This document shows positions 12,140 to 23,516 of a DNA stretch of 64,000 nt, piece after piece (position 1 is the first letter of the stretch; every line of letters starts with the position of its first letter). The stretch comes from Fagopyrum homotropicum (Eukaryota; Streptophyta; Magnoliopsida; Caryophyllales; Polygonaceae). The DNA is taken from positions 97,525,994-97,589,993 of the forward strand of contig BSWB01000005.1 of the NCBI GenBank assembly GCA_033239125.1. Direction: 5' to 3'. A program made the translations under genes and the position numbers. The notes under the pieces are model-generated. The model saw nothing but the letters and a program-made list of their open reading frames with translations. It had not been told where the DNA came from and ran no database searches.

Positions 12140-12760
12140 GCCACACCATACTATCCTCAAACAAGTGGCCAAGTAGAAAAATTAAATAGGGAGATCAAAT
12201 GCATTTTAAAGAAAATTGTCTCTAGAACAAGGAAGGATTGGTTAATGAAGTTGGATGATGCACTATGGGCCGACTGAACTACTTTCAATACTCCCATAGG
12301 AACCACATTATACAATCTCGTATGTGGGAAGTCTTGTCATTTTCCGGTATAGTTAGAGCATAGAGCATATTAAGAAATCAAATGGCTCAACTTCGACATG
12401 AAAGAAGCTGGAGAGAAACACCTCTTGGACATCAATGAGATAGAGGATATCTGTTTGAATGCCTATGAGAATGAACGGATCTACAAGGAAAGAACCAAAA
12501 GGTGGCATGACAAGCACATCATTCCAATGGAGTTGAAAGAAGGGGATCTTGTCCTTCTCTTCAACTCTAGACTTCGACTTTTTCCATGTAAGCTTAAATC
12601 TAGATGGACAGGACCTTATGTTGTAAAACAGGTTTTCCCCCATTTTACAGTTGAAGTATGGGGTGGTGCATTCGGAAGCTTCAAGGTTAATGGCCATAGG
12701 TTGAAGAAGTATACGCTGGAACTTCCGGTGGAGAGAATTGTTCCCCTTCATCTTACATGA
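12140..12760 (+). pseudogene. J: Athila-type integrase C-terminal half
   Basis: Begins at the catalytic-Glu segment (TPYYPQTSGQVEKLNREIK) and runs through WAD*TTFNTPIGTT to an open stretch at 12398-12760 with YKERTKRWHDKHIIP, GDLVLLFNSRLRLFP, LKSRWTGPYVVK and FKVNGHRLKKY, stop at 12758-12760. Closest in the window to the same segment of D (58204-58829). At least two stops upstream (12276, 12349). The T2 LTR abuts its left end. Its post-pol hairpin is absent: only 20 bp separate the stop from LTR-like DNA at 12781. Confidence 0.85.
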
Positions 12761-12780
12761 TCATCAAGGATATATGTCCA

Positions 12781-13160
12781 TGATAGGTGATCGAATCACT
12801 ATCAATTTAGGTAGTTTTTAGAGTCTTTTTAGTGTCTTGGAGTCTTTGTATGTTACTAATACCTTGATCCAGACGAAGAAGTCCAAATGAAGCAAAAGAA
12901 GGTATTAGCAACACTTGAGAGTTGAAGAGAAGCAAGGAAGATATGTTTCTGGTGTCACACCGCCCCTGCGGCGTAGTGTCACCACCCCTGCGGTGACACT
13001 ACACTCCGGAAACGTAACCTGCGCCTTCGCCAGCACCCGGAAGCAGCTTGACGAGGCTAAAATTCTAGGTCGTTGTCTTTTAGCTTAGGTCAAAGTAGAG
13101 TTCCTAATGCTACACTAACAAGTTTATATATAGTGTAAGTAAGGGTCTAACCTAAGAGAG
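12781..13160 (+). repeat. F-family LTR start, plus orientation, truncated
   Basis: Begins TGATAGGTGATCGAATCAC and is an inverted match to 14345-14585 (tttttagagtctttt, gtgtcacaccgccccg-like, ctacactccggaa). Carries two CCGC-AGGG-GCGG-like words at 12966-13003 and a TATA-like stretch at about 13118-13127 (tttatatata). The right limit is uncertain; sequence after about 13160 is better read as the opposite LTR. Confidence 0.55.
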
Positions 13161-14585
13161 TTAAGCTGAGGTTTTAGTTAAATTCAATTATTTCGATTGC
13201 AACCAATAGGGGGGGGTTGGATTGAATTGTAACAAGACAAAAGCACAAGAAAACAAGTAAAGATGTGATAAAACCAATGGAGAAAAGAACTACACTAGGT
13301 TGATTCTTAGCATGCAAACTACTTTGGTTGGTTCTTTTTATAAGTATTTCATCAATGTTCTCGTCTTGATCATATATATGTGTTGAGCCAACTGGCATCA
13401 ACATAACTTAAAAAGTTAATATTCCGTAAACCTACAAGAACAAGGCACAAGTTATCTATCAACCAAAGACAAAGAGATATAAAGAAAAGAATAAAACCGT
13501 TAGACTTTTCTTTATATTTATATTCCTTTTCCTTTAAGCAAATACAAGCAGCTTTTACCTAAAGGTTTTCTACTAGATTAAGGGCCCGAACCCGGAATCG
13601 GTTAACCCTAGTTCTTTGCATGCAATTAGACACTTAATGTGATCAAGCTAATTGGTAAGAAACATGCAATTGTTAGTTAAAGCACAAGGAATATAAAACA
13701 TATGACTGAATAATACTTATATTACTAAAGACTTGCAACCAAAGCAGTAATGCAGCTTCAAAACAACCCAATGTAGCAAGGAGCTTAGAAACACATTACA
13801 CAAAGAAAGTAAGGGAAATAGAGAGAAAATGGAAAAATGGTGGATGATTCTAGCAATATGCCATGAACCAATTTATACTAGAATTGGCAGTAAAAGGGAG
13901 TAAATGGCCGTCCTAAACAGCCACCTTTAATGCCATAAAGGTCGTGCAAACAACCAGAGTAAAGTCCTCTGGGGCTAAACCGCGGGGCGGGCTTCAGAAC
14001 CACAGGGAGGTTTAGGCCAAAACGCTTGATGTTCTTCATGGCCGTAGGGGCGGCTTGGCAATCCCGCAGGGGCGGATCTTTAATGCTCTTCAAACGTCTC
14101 ACTCTTCATCTTTCTATCGCTTTTGATGTCAAGCCGCAGGGGCGGTCCAATGTCACCGCATGGGCGGCCCAATGTCACCGCAGGAGCGGTGACACTAGCT
14201 CTTCGGCTTCACAACTCCGCAGGTTGATACGCAGGCAGAGGTGCAAGGGCGCCGGTTTCGCTTCTTCAAGGGGGGTCACCGCAGAGGCGTCCAGAGGTGG
14301 CCGTAGGGGTGGTGACTTGCTTCGTTTTGGGTGATGGCTAAGGGGCAGGCTGCATTCCGGAGTGTAGTGCCACCCGTAGGGGCGGTGACACTGCTTCGCG
14401 GGGGCGGTGTGTCAACAGAGGCTTGTCTTCGTGAATGATCTTCAACTCCCAAGTGCTTCTAACATCTCTTTTGATTCTTTTCGATTTCTTCTTCTAGATT
14501 AAGATGTTAGCAACACAAACCGACTCTAATACAATGAAAAGACTCTAAAAACTATCCTATATGATAGTGATTCCATCACATATCA
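13160..14585 (-). repeat. F 3' LTR
   Basis: In element orientation it starts TGATATGTGATGGAATCAC just after a polypurine-like cassette. Contains about ten CCGC-AGGG-GCGG-like words between 13979 and 14400 and a TATA-like box near 13870. The downstream end near 13160 cannot be fixed because the other LTR is outside the window and the plus-oriented copy abuts it. 13174-13404 has an open frame with no recognisable product. Confidence 0.6.
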
Positions 14586-14623
14586 AACTCCCTATACTTT
14601 GACATTTTACTCAACCCGAGTAA
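14586..14623 (-). other. F 3' hairpin plus polypurine-like cassette
   Basis: Element orientation: stem TTACTC, loop GGGTT, stem GAGTAA (14607-14623), then aaaatgtcAAGTATAGGGAG, then the LTR. The same arrangement precedes the 3' LTRs of C, D and E. Confidence 0.75.
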
Positions 14624-15263
14624 CACATATGACAATAGTTCAACAACTAAAAGGCCTCAGGAAGCATGGTGTAGAAAAAAAAAATATAAGGGAATCAAGA
14701 GAAAAACCAAGAAAGAAGGAAAAGAGAGAAAATGAGAAGAAAGTGAGAAAACTACCATCATTATTGCTCCAAGAGTGACCTACCCGGACAACCTCATTTG
14801 ACTCCCCTTCTTATGCCGCCAAACATCGGAAGGAGAACCTACACTCCTCTAGTGGGCCTAAAGTTAAATGACTCAAACATCGGTGCCGCTCGTTTTGCCA
14901 AGGCGCCCTTTCAGGTTTTCACCTTGCCACTCTTCTTCTTTTCTTGATGATCTCACCAATTCCTCACATCTCTCAAGTCCATTTTTGCACCAACCTAATG
15001 TTGGTCGGACTACCTTCTTTTTTCCTAAACCACCCTTTCGGGTTTTGGATTTATCCAAGGATTTATCATGCCCTTTTTCAATTTCTTTGGCTTTTCACTC
15101 TTCTTTTTTATGACTGAATTTCAACGTGAATTACAACTTATAAACTCAAACAAACTTAAACAAAAGACTCAAACAACTGTACATGCACGATAGTATTCCC
15201 TTCCCCATACTTGAAGAACACTTTGCCATCAAAGTGGAAATTAAAGAAAAGACTAAAGGTGGA
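14624..15263 (-). other. F 3' untranslated region
   Basis: No ORF with a recognisable product. Contains two copies of a CCCGAAAGGGT-like word (near 14910 and 15040) and, at 15203-15235, a second hairpin-polypurine cassette: stem ACTTTG, loop ATGG, stem CAAAGT in element orientation, followed by caAGTATGGGGAAGG. Ends at the left TSD (gtgga) of element A. Confidence 0.65.
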
Positions 15264-16427
15264 TGTTCGCTCCAAAAGGTGTGTGCAAGCTTTAAAATTT
15301 ATAACCCAAGAAGTATGCTTGAACAATATGCGAACCCGGAGTGTACGGATCAAATGTAATAAAAGCAAGAATTTCAAGGGTCAAACACAAGGACTATGGT
15401 TAAACAAAGCACGGAAATCAGGTTGTCAAATAACTAATGCTCACAAATTAAAGCAATCAAAGATGATATAAAGTCGGAAAAAGGGAATGCGGATTCTAGA
15501 GATTAAAGCATCCATTTGTGGTTCCAACTCAAGACTCAAAGGATAACGCGGACAAAGCTGAGGTTTGTAAAGGGAAAGTGTTTCTAAGGTGGGAATAGAT
15601 CACCGGGTAAGTCTCACTACTCACTATCCCAAACCAATGATCCTTTTACCGGGTAAGTTTCTAGGTACTAAGGAAAGGAACTATAATCTCAAACCAACAC
15701 ACCACCCAAGGGAATAGAATCAACCTTTACCGGGTAAATCTCAGGCTAACTCACAAATATGGGATGAAGGCACACTCAAACCCCAATAAAGGATAAACCT
15801 TTATTACCTATACTCATGATCTTGGGTAAACAAGCAAAGAAATCACCGGGTAAGTCTCATCCTAGGCTTGCATTGAACCAAGAAAGGTATAATAAGGATA
15901 GGATTTGGCAAACTAAAATTCTTAACTCATATAAGTTTCACAAAAGGTTCACCTCACTCAATTATATTCCATCCCGACCGAGATGTTCAATGATTGGCCG
16001 AGGTGTTCTATGGTTAAGGTAAAGACTCGAGCTTTCAGGGTCCTGCTGGGATTAAGATCATCTTATCATCGTCTTTCCCACAACTTTCAGCCAATCACCC
16101 TAGAATCGCATAAAGAACTTAGCCAACAATCATCGTAATAATAATAATAAAATTTATAAGAAAGGAAACAATATTCGAATAAGAAAACCGTAACACAAAA
16201 AGGTCTCAATAACTGAATCAAACAAGTAACACATCAGCGTTCCTCCAATCACAATCAGAAAAGACAACAAACCAAAAGCAATCTAAGAAGATCTTACAAG
16301 CTCCTTCAAAAGCCAACTCCAACTATGATTCCTTCCTTCCTTGAACTTCAATTCTTCAAACTTCCTTCAACTATTCCTTCAACTTGCCTTCAAAACTCTA
16401 GAAATTCCAAATGCTCCCAGCATGGCT
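15264..16427 (-). repeat. A 3' LTR, truncated
   Basis: Aligns with 19990-20314 plus 22065-22905 of the 5' LTR: starts tgttcgctccaaaagg and has the four spaced ACCGGGTAAGTCTC words (15602, 15648, 15729, 15845). Similarity stops near ccaaatgctcccagcatgg; the next bases already read RT sequence. The missing part is the upstream (U3) segment. Confidence 0.85.
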
Positions 16428-16433
16428 CCTTAA

Positions 16434-17522
16434 TGTACTCGGAATACAACGCTGAAAGGTAGCATGTGCGTTACACAATCCGAATGACATCCTCCTATAA
16501 GCGAATGCCCCCCATGAACAAGTGAAAGTGGTCTTCTCTTGATCATCCGGATGGATAGGAATCTGAAAGAAGCCACTATAACCATCTAGATAGCAAAAAT
16601 AGGAGTGTTGAGCTAACCGTTCAAGCATTTGGTCGATGAAGGGAAGCGGAAAGTGGTCCTTCCGAGTGGCTACGTTCAGATTCCTATAATCGATGCACAT
16701 CCTCCAGCCCGTAACGGTCCTATTTGAAATCAACTCGTTGTTCTTATTCGTTACAACGGTCATCCCTCCTTTCTTTGGAACTACATGCACCGGGCTCACC
16801 CACTTGCTATCCGATATAGGAAATATGATTCCTGCATCCAACAACTTAAGAATCTCCTTCTTCACAACCTCTTTCATGATCGGAATTAACCGTCTTTGAG
16901 GTTCCCGTGAAGTCTTATGATCGTCTTCAATTAGTATCTTATGCATACAAAAAGAAGGTTTAATACCAACAAGATCATCAATAGTATAACCCAAAGCCTT
17001 TTGATGTTTCCTCAGAACATGCATAAGTTTAGACAACTCAGTTTCAGAAAGGGAAGCACTAACGATAACGGGATAAGTAGAATCCGGACCAAGAAAAGCA
17101 TACCTCAAGTGACTAGGAAGTGGTTTAAGCTCCACGACTGGGGGTGCTTTCTGAGTTGGATATGTGCTTCCTCCTTCTAGTGAAGTGGATTTAGATAGAA
17201 GAACTGGACTTTCAGAAGTCTCAGTTGACATCATCTCGCTTGCGACCTCGGTCAAGGCCCAAGGTGGGTGACCGAAATGTTCTTCATATAAGAACACCTC
17301 GCTTGGTCCAGGAAGTGCCTCGGTCGAGGTACTGGAACTAGAACCAAAACCTAAATTGCTTTTTCTCTCCTGGATTAGTTTCTCACTCTTAGCTCCTGGA
17401 TCTACTTCCAATGCTTTTAAGCTCCGTATATCTGCATCACAAGAGACATCTATACCTTCCTCCATTAAACTAAAACTATGAACTTTTTCAAGAGGATCGC
17501 TAATAAGGATAGAGCTCACCAA
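16434..17522 (-). pseudogene. A pol fragment: linker and RT fingers/palm, cut before the catalytic box
   Basis: Continues the gag-pro frame after a single TAA (17520-17522). Encodes the PR-RT linker, then KWVSPVHVVPKKGGMTVV, GWRMCIDYRNLNVATRKDHF, YLDGYSGFFQIPIHPDDQEK and MSFGLCNAHATFQRC, after which the match to C is lost at a short deletion and then at the LTR junction. The FMDDF catalytic motif is missing. The linker holds several TCGACCGAGG-like words (near 17250, 17330). Confidence 0.9.
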
Positions 17523-18845
17523 TTATCTTGATTCTTCTTCATCATAGAAGTTGAAGCTATCATCCTCCAGCGGCTCTCCCTTCATTGCAGTGAGCAATGC
17601 AAACTCCACATGGTCTCCACCAATGTTGAATTTCAACTTGGCGTTCTTACAATGCACATTGCAGCCCGAAGTTGTTAGAAATGGTGTCCCGAGAATGATA
17701 GGAACGGGATAATCCGCGGGAATGTCAAGTACAGCAAAATCTATATGTAAGTAGAAATTACCTAACTTAATGGGAACGTCTTCCGAAATTCCCATGGGAT
17801 GGGTAATGGAGTGATCCGCCATGTATAGCGTCATCTTCACCGGCTTGGGCTCTCCAAGTCCGACGTTCTCACATAGCTCTAGCGGAATGATACTCACGCT
17901 GGCTTCTAGATCACATAATGCATCATAGGTTACATCCCCAACTTGAAAGGGAATGCAAAATGAACCGGGATCTCTTAATTTAGGTGGCATCTTCTCCTTC
18001 ATGATTTGAATAAGCTCCGAAGACTTAGACGTCATTCTTACTTCTCCAAAATCTTCCAACTTCCTCTTCCTTGATAGAATCTCTTTCAGAAACTTCCCAT
18101 AGGCGGGCATCCCTGGAATGGCATCAAGGAAAGGGATGTTAATATGTAGTGTATTCCTAAGGTCTAGAAACTTACGAAAATGCTTGTCTAGATGTGCCCT
18201 CGCCGTTGACTGAGGGAATGGAAGTGGTGGTTTATAAGCAGGAGGTGGAACATAAACTTCAGATTTATCTTTCGTTTTCTTGGGCTCCGCCTCGGTTGGC
18301 ACCTCGACCGAAGTGTTCGTCTGGTCATGGCTCGACCGAGGTACTGGATCTGCAATTTTGAATCCACTGCGTGTTGTTATTGCCATAATCTGTCCCTTAG
18401 GGTTGCTCTCTGCCTTTGTTGGGAGCTTCCCTAGATCTCTTGGCGCTTCATTCGCTTTGTTGAAGAATTGTTGCTCTAAGGCTTTTTGTGCCTTCGAGAA
18501 TGAATTTATCGATGTCTCCATAGCGTTGAGCTTGATCAAAATTGCCTCTAGCACAACATCCTTCTTTTCTGGCTGAGACGAACTCCATCCAGGATCCTGG
18601 CTTCTCAATGGAGTAGAAGAAGAAGAGGGGGCGTTAAAAGCATTATTAGCATGAGAATATGGGTTACCGGGAATTTGTTGATTACATCTCCAATTGTTGT
18701 TGTTAGAGTTTATATTGTTGTTGTAATTGTTGTTCCGCGGCCCTTGATAGTTGTTTCTTCCTTGATATCCTCTATCTTGCTCCTTCTTTGCTTGAGCTAC
18801 TAAAATCTCCTTCAATGCTTTTATCTCATTGCTAAGTGAGGTAAA
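17523..18845 (-). pseudogene. A gag C-terminus and protease
   Basis: Same frame as the upstream gag piece, split off by TAA at 18843-18845 where D has Gln. Asn-rich stretch (NNYNNNINSNNNNW) near the start, then PPAYKPPLPFPQSTARAHLDK, LHINIPFLDAIPGMPAYGKF, and the protease with ALCDLEASVSIIP (D-L-G-A changed to D-L-E-A) and PVPIILGTPFLTTSG. Athila proteases use DLGA; the Gly-to-Glu change would damage the site. No CCHC zinc knuckle is present. Confidence 0.88.
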
Positions 18846-19862
18846 TTAAGATCCATTTGATGATGTGTCTTGGAAGCTAACTCTCCTTGCTCCATTTTCA
18901 GTTCCTTGATGGGAGTATTTCTCCATGTGGAAAGCTTGTTTCTCAATGAAATCCCAAGCTTCATCTATTTGCATATCCATTAATGTGCCAGCCGAAAGTA
19001 GTTGGAAATTAAATTGAGTAGCTCCATCCAAACCTTTAAAATAAATTTCCAGCAACTCAATCTTTGGAATCCCATGATGCGGGAAATCCAATAGAAGATC
19101 CTTGAATCTTTCCCATGATTTGGACAAACTCTCCTTGTCCTTCATAATAAAAGCATTGATCTTTTCCCTCAATTCAGCGGTCTTAGAGGGAGGAAAGAAC
19201 TTAGTAAGAAACTCCGTCGTCATCTCTTCCCAAGTGTTGATTTTTCCAACCTGAAGAGATGGATATCAAGCAAGTGCCTTGTCTTTCAAAGAGAAATAGA
19301 AAGGTCTCAAGGTCTCCATCAGAATCTCATAGTTTTGCAAATGCTGATGCGGAGACTCTCTCTCCAAACCTCCAAATTGACATTGTCGGATCATAGTTAG
19401 AACTTGCGGTCTAAGTTCATCATCATGATCAGCTGGATCAACTAGGTTGACTCCTGGACGTCTGACTTGCTGATTGGGGTCCATCCTCTGTCCTATTGTT
19501 TGTGGAACTCCAGCAAAAAGAATGTCTCGGATAGGCATCCGAGGTGTTAAGTGTATCTCGGCCGGGGAAACTTGAACTGGGTCTTGCCTCGGTCGAGGAT
19601 CTGGGATAGGTCGAGGCAGAAATTGGGCCCTTGGAGCAGCCATATCTGCTTCAATTCCTTCAGTTCTGGCGCGAGTCTCGTCCTTTTCTCGCTGCAGTTC
19701 TTCCTTACTGAGGCGTAGTTGTTCCAATGACTCCTTTAATTCGGCTTCAAGATCGCGATTGTCTTGATTGGCCATCTTAGCTTCTTTAAATCTTCTCTTG
19801 TAAGTCTTCTCTGGTTCGGGATCGTAGGGAACGATTTCCTTTCCAGCACGAGTTCTTCGCAT
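18846..19862 (-). pseudogene. A gag N-terminus and capsid, one nonsense codon
   Basis: ATG at 19860-19862 (MRRTRAGKEIVPYDPEPEK), chosen because D and C start at the matching place. A charged coiled-coil-like region (about residues 20-75) precedes the capsid domain: DELRPQVLTMIRQCQFGG, SPHQHLQNYEILMETLRP, then a TGA at about 19263 where D has Trp, then EMTTEFLTKFFPPSKTAELR and WERFKDLLLDFPHHGIPKIE. A short deletion relative to D is visible after TLRP. All three stops of A lie in one continuous frame, the pattern of point decay. Confidence 0.88.
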
Positions 19863-19965
19863 AAACCAAAGAAAAGATCCTGCGAAAACACTCAAGTAAA
19901 GTAGTCAATAGTAACAAGGGAAATAGCCCCGAAAGACAACTGAAACCGGCTTGGTCTAGACCAAG

Positions 19966-19983
19966 TCCCCGGCAACGGCGCCA
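19966..19983 (-). other. A primer binding site (tRNA-Asp)
   Basis: Reverse complement TGGCGCCGTTGCCGGGGA, the classic Athila/Tat site complementary to the 3' end of tRNA-Asp, 6 nt inside the 5' LTR. Identical in C and D. Confidence 0.95.
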
Positions 19984-19989
19984 AAAACT

Positions 19990-22900
19990 TGTTCGCTCCA
20001 AAAGGTGTGTGCAAGCTTTATAATTTATAACACAAGAAGTATGCTTGAACAATATGCGAACCTGTAGTGTACGGATCAATTGTAATAAAATCAAAAATTC
20101 CAGGGGACGAACACATAGACTATGGTGAAACAAAGTACGGAAATCAGGTTGTCAAATAACTAATGACTACAATTAAAGCAATCAAAGGTGATATAAAGTT
20201 GGAAAAAGGGAATGCGAATTCTAGAGATTAAAGCATCCAGTTGTGGTTCCAACTCAAGATCTCAAAGGATAACGCGGACAAAGCTGAGGTTTGCAAAGGG
20301 AAGGTGTTTCCAAGTGTTCGCTCCAAACGGTGTGTGCAAGCTTTAAATTTATAACCCTAGATGTAAGCTTAAAACAAGGATGCGAACCCGCAGCGTACGG
20401 GTCAATCGTAGTAAAAAGCAAGAAATTCCAGGGGTCGATCACAGGGACTTAGTGAAACAAAGTCGGAATAGGTAAGCTTTAGCAATTACTAACCACAAAG
20501 CAAGTAAAACAATCAAAGATGATAAAAGTCAATAGAGGAAATATGCAATTCTAGGGATTAAAGCATCTAGTTGTGGTTCCAACTCAAGATCTCAATATAA
20601 GCGGACAAAGCTGAGATTTTTGCATAGGGAAGGTATTACTAAAGTGGAATAGATCACCGGGTAAGTCTCACTACTCACTAATCCCAAACCGTAACTCCTA
20701 TTACCGGGTAAGTCTCAAGGAATTAAGGTAAAGAATTATAACCTCAAACTAACACACCATCTAAGGGAATAGAATCAACCTTTACCGGGTAAGTCTCAGG
20801 CTAACTCACAAAGATGGAATGAAAGCACACTCAACCCCAATAAAGGATAAACCTTTATTACCTACACTTATGATCTTAGGTAAACAAACTAAGGAATTAC
20901 CGGGTAAGTCTCATCCTAGGCTTGCATTGAACCAGGAATGGTGTAATAAGAATAGGATTTGGCAAACTCTAACACTTAACTCTCAGTTTTGGATCAGATA
21001 AGTCACCTCGGTTAGCCAAATTCCACCCCGGCCGAGATGTTCATCGACTGAGCGAGATGCTTAGGGTTAAGGTAAAGACTCGAACTTTCAGGGTCCAACT
21101 GTGATTAAGACTATTCTATCATTGTTTTCCCCACAACCTTCAGCCAATCACCCTAGAATCACACAAAGAGATTAGCCACTCATCATCATGAAAGTAATAA
21201 TCAAATATATGGGAAGAAGGAGAATAATTGAACAAGAAAACCTTAAGAGAAAGGCTTCTATAACTGAATCAATTATCAAACCAACAAGCGTTCCTTGGAT
21301 AGAAATCCAACAAGACAACAAAGAGGAAGGAATCCAAGATGATCTTACAAAAACCCTTCAAAAGCTATAAAAAGTTATAGACTTTCTTCCTTCAACCTTC
21401 AAAAAGGTTCTTCAAATCTGCCAACTAGAGTATGGCTGCAGCGGTGTATTCCGGGTGATAGCGGATGTATGCAGGATGTCAGATTTGTGGGAAATCCGAC
21501 CCTTTTTATAGGAAAATTACTCTCCAAAGATAAGATATCTTAGAAAGATCTCTTCCCATAAAAATAGGTAAAATATATGGTCTATCTTATCTTCTTCCTT
21601 CCAGGAACCCAACCCAAAAATATAAGATCCTCTTTCCAAAGATAAAAGATCTCAGCCAAGAGTAAAATATTCTCGCCGCGTCCCAAGTGTTCGCCTCGGT
21701 CGAGTCGACTCCTCTGGATCACCTCGGTCGAGGTGACTCTGTAGTCAACCGAGGTGAATCACAACTGAATGTGAAATCTCTCAAATCTGGTCCAAAGTAA
21801 ATCTCTAATCCATGGCTATGCTTCCTAGATGTTTCCTTAAGTTCCTGAATGTAGCTCCAATGACTCCATAGCTCCTTTTGCTCCTTTTTGATGCAAAACA
21901 TGCCATTTTACCTACGATTACAACAAAACTAGGTGTAGACCTCGATTCCCGCAAAGGTAGATGAAACGGTAATATATTCACATAGCATACATACAAAGAT
22001 GCAGATTATTGAAGATAAAACGTCTAAACAAACCCCAAAATATAGACAATAATTCATGCTATCACTAAGGTGGGAATAGATCACCGGGTAAGTCTCACTA
22101 CTCACTATCCCAAACCAAAGATCCTTTTACCGGGTAAGTCTCAAGGTACTAAGGGAAGGAACAATAATCTCAAACCAACACACCACCCAAGGGAATAGAA
22201 TCAACCTTTACCGGGTAAGTCTCAGGCTAACACACAAAGATGGGATGAAGGCACACTCAAACCCCAATAAACGATAAACCTTTATTACCTATACTCATGA
22301 TCTTGGGTAAACAAGCAAAGGAATCACCGGGTAAGTCTCATCCTAGGCTTGCATTGAACCAAGAAAGGTATAATAAGGATACGATTTGGCAAACTGAAAT
22401 TATTAACTCGGATAAGTTTGAGAAAAGGTTCACCTCGCTCAGTTATATTCCATCCCGGCCGAGATGTTCAATACCTGACCGAGGTGTTCTGCGGTTAAGG
22501 TAAAGACTCGAGCTTTCAGGATCCTGCTACGATTAAGATCACTTTATCATCGTCTTTCCCACAACTTTCAGCCAATCACCCTAGAATCGCATAAGAACTT
22601 AGCCAACAATCATCATGATAACAATAATCATATCTATGAGAATGGAATTAATATTTGAATAAGAAAACCTTAACACAAAAAGGTCTCAATAACTGAATCA
22701 AACAAGTAACAAATCAGCGTTCCTCAAATCACAATCAGAAAAGACAACAAACCAAAAGCAATCTAAAAAGATCTTACAAACTCCTTCAAAAGCCATCTCC
22801 AACTATGATTCCTTCCTTCCTTGAACTTCAATCCTTCAAACTTCCTTCAACTCTTCCTTCAACGTGCTATCAAAACTCCAGAAATTCCAAATGCTCCCAC

Positions 22901-23511
22901 CATGGTTGAATTGTAGAAAACCCAACCCTTTATATAGGAGAATTATGTTCCAAAGATAAGATATCTTAAAAAGATAATTTCCTAGAAAATATATCCATAT
23001 CTCTCAAAATAAATCAGCCAAATATAATATCTTCCTTCCAGAAATCCAGCCAAAAATATATGATATTCTCCTTCCAAAAATAGAAGATCTCAGACAAAAA
23101 TAAAGATCTCGCCGGCGACAAGGTGTTCGCCTCGGTCGGGACGCTCCTCAAGATCACCTCGGTCGAGGTGATACTATAGCTAACCGAGGTGAATCTCAAC
23201 TGAATGTGAATCATCTTGAATCTGGTCCAAAATCAATCCTCTTAATCATTTTCATGCTTCCTGAGATCTTTTTATAACTCCTCAAAGCTCCAGAATGTAG
23301 CTCCAATGGCTCCTTAGCTTCCTTAGCTACATTTCGATGCAAAACGTGCCATTTTCCCTACAATTACAACGAAACTAGGTATAGACCTTGATTCCCGCAA
23401 AGGTAGACAAAACAACAATATAATCGCAGAATATACATCCATACATGCAAATTTATGAAGATAGAACATCTAAACGAATCCCAAAATATAGACTAAAAAT
23501 ACAAGCTATCA
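19990..23511 (-). repeat. A 5' LTR, split by solo LTR G
   Basis: LTR parts are 19990-20314 and 22065-23511 (about 1.77 kb joined). tgttcgctcc at the left end, ctatca at the right, then the TSD gtgga. TCGGTCGAGGTG-type words near 23130-23190. The four ACCGGGTAAGTCTC words lie at 22085-22335. Confidence 0.9.
20315..22064 (-). repeat. G: solo LTR of the D subfamily
   Basis: TG...CA ends (tgttcgctcc...gctatca), 1,750 bp, inserted into the A 5' LTR. Flanks are ccaag (20310-20314) and ctaag (22065-22069), a 5-bp TSD with one substitution; the intact A 3' LTR at the same point reads ttctaagg without the insert. Sequence is closer to the D and I LTRs than to the A LTR. TATA-like box near 21503. No internal region remains, so it arose by LTR-LTR recombination. 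Confidence 0.9.
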
Positions 23512-23516
23512 GTGGA

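Larger units (their letters stand above)
15264..23511 (-). mobile_element. A: Athila-type element, minus strand, large internal deletion
   Basis: Flanked by perfect 5-bp repeats gtgga (15259-15263, 23512-23516). Parts: truncated 3' LTR (15264 to about 16427), RT N-terminal half, protease, gag, tRNA-Asp primer site, 5' LTR (19990-23511, split by solo LTR G). The 3' LTR runs directly into the middle of RT, so the rest of RT, RNase H, integrase, any third ORF, the 3' untranslated region and the U3 part of the 3' LTR were lost in one deletion. LTRs are clearly diverged (about a dozen differences in the first 150 bp). Confidence 0.9.
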
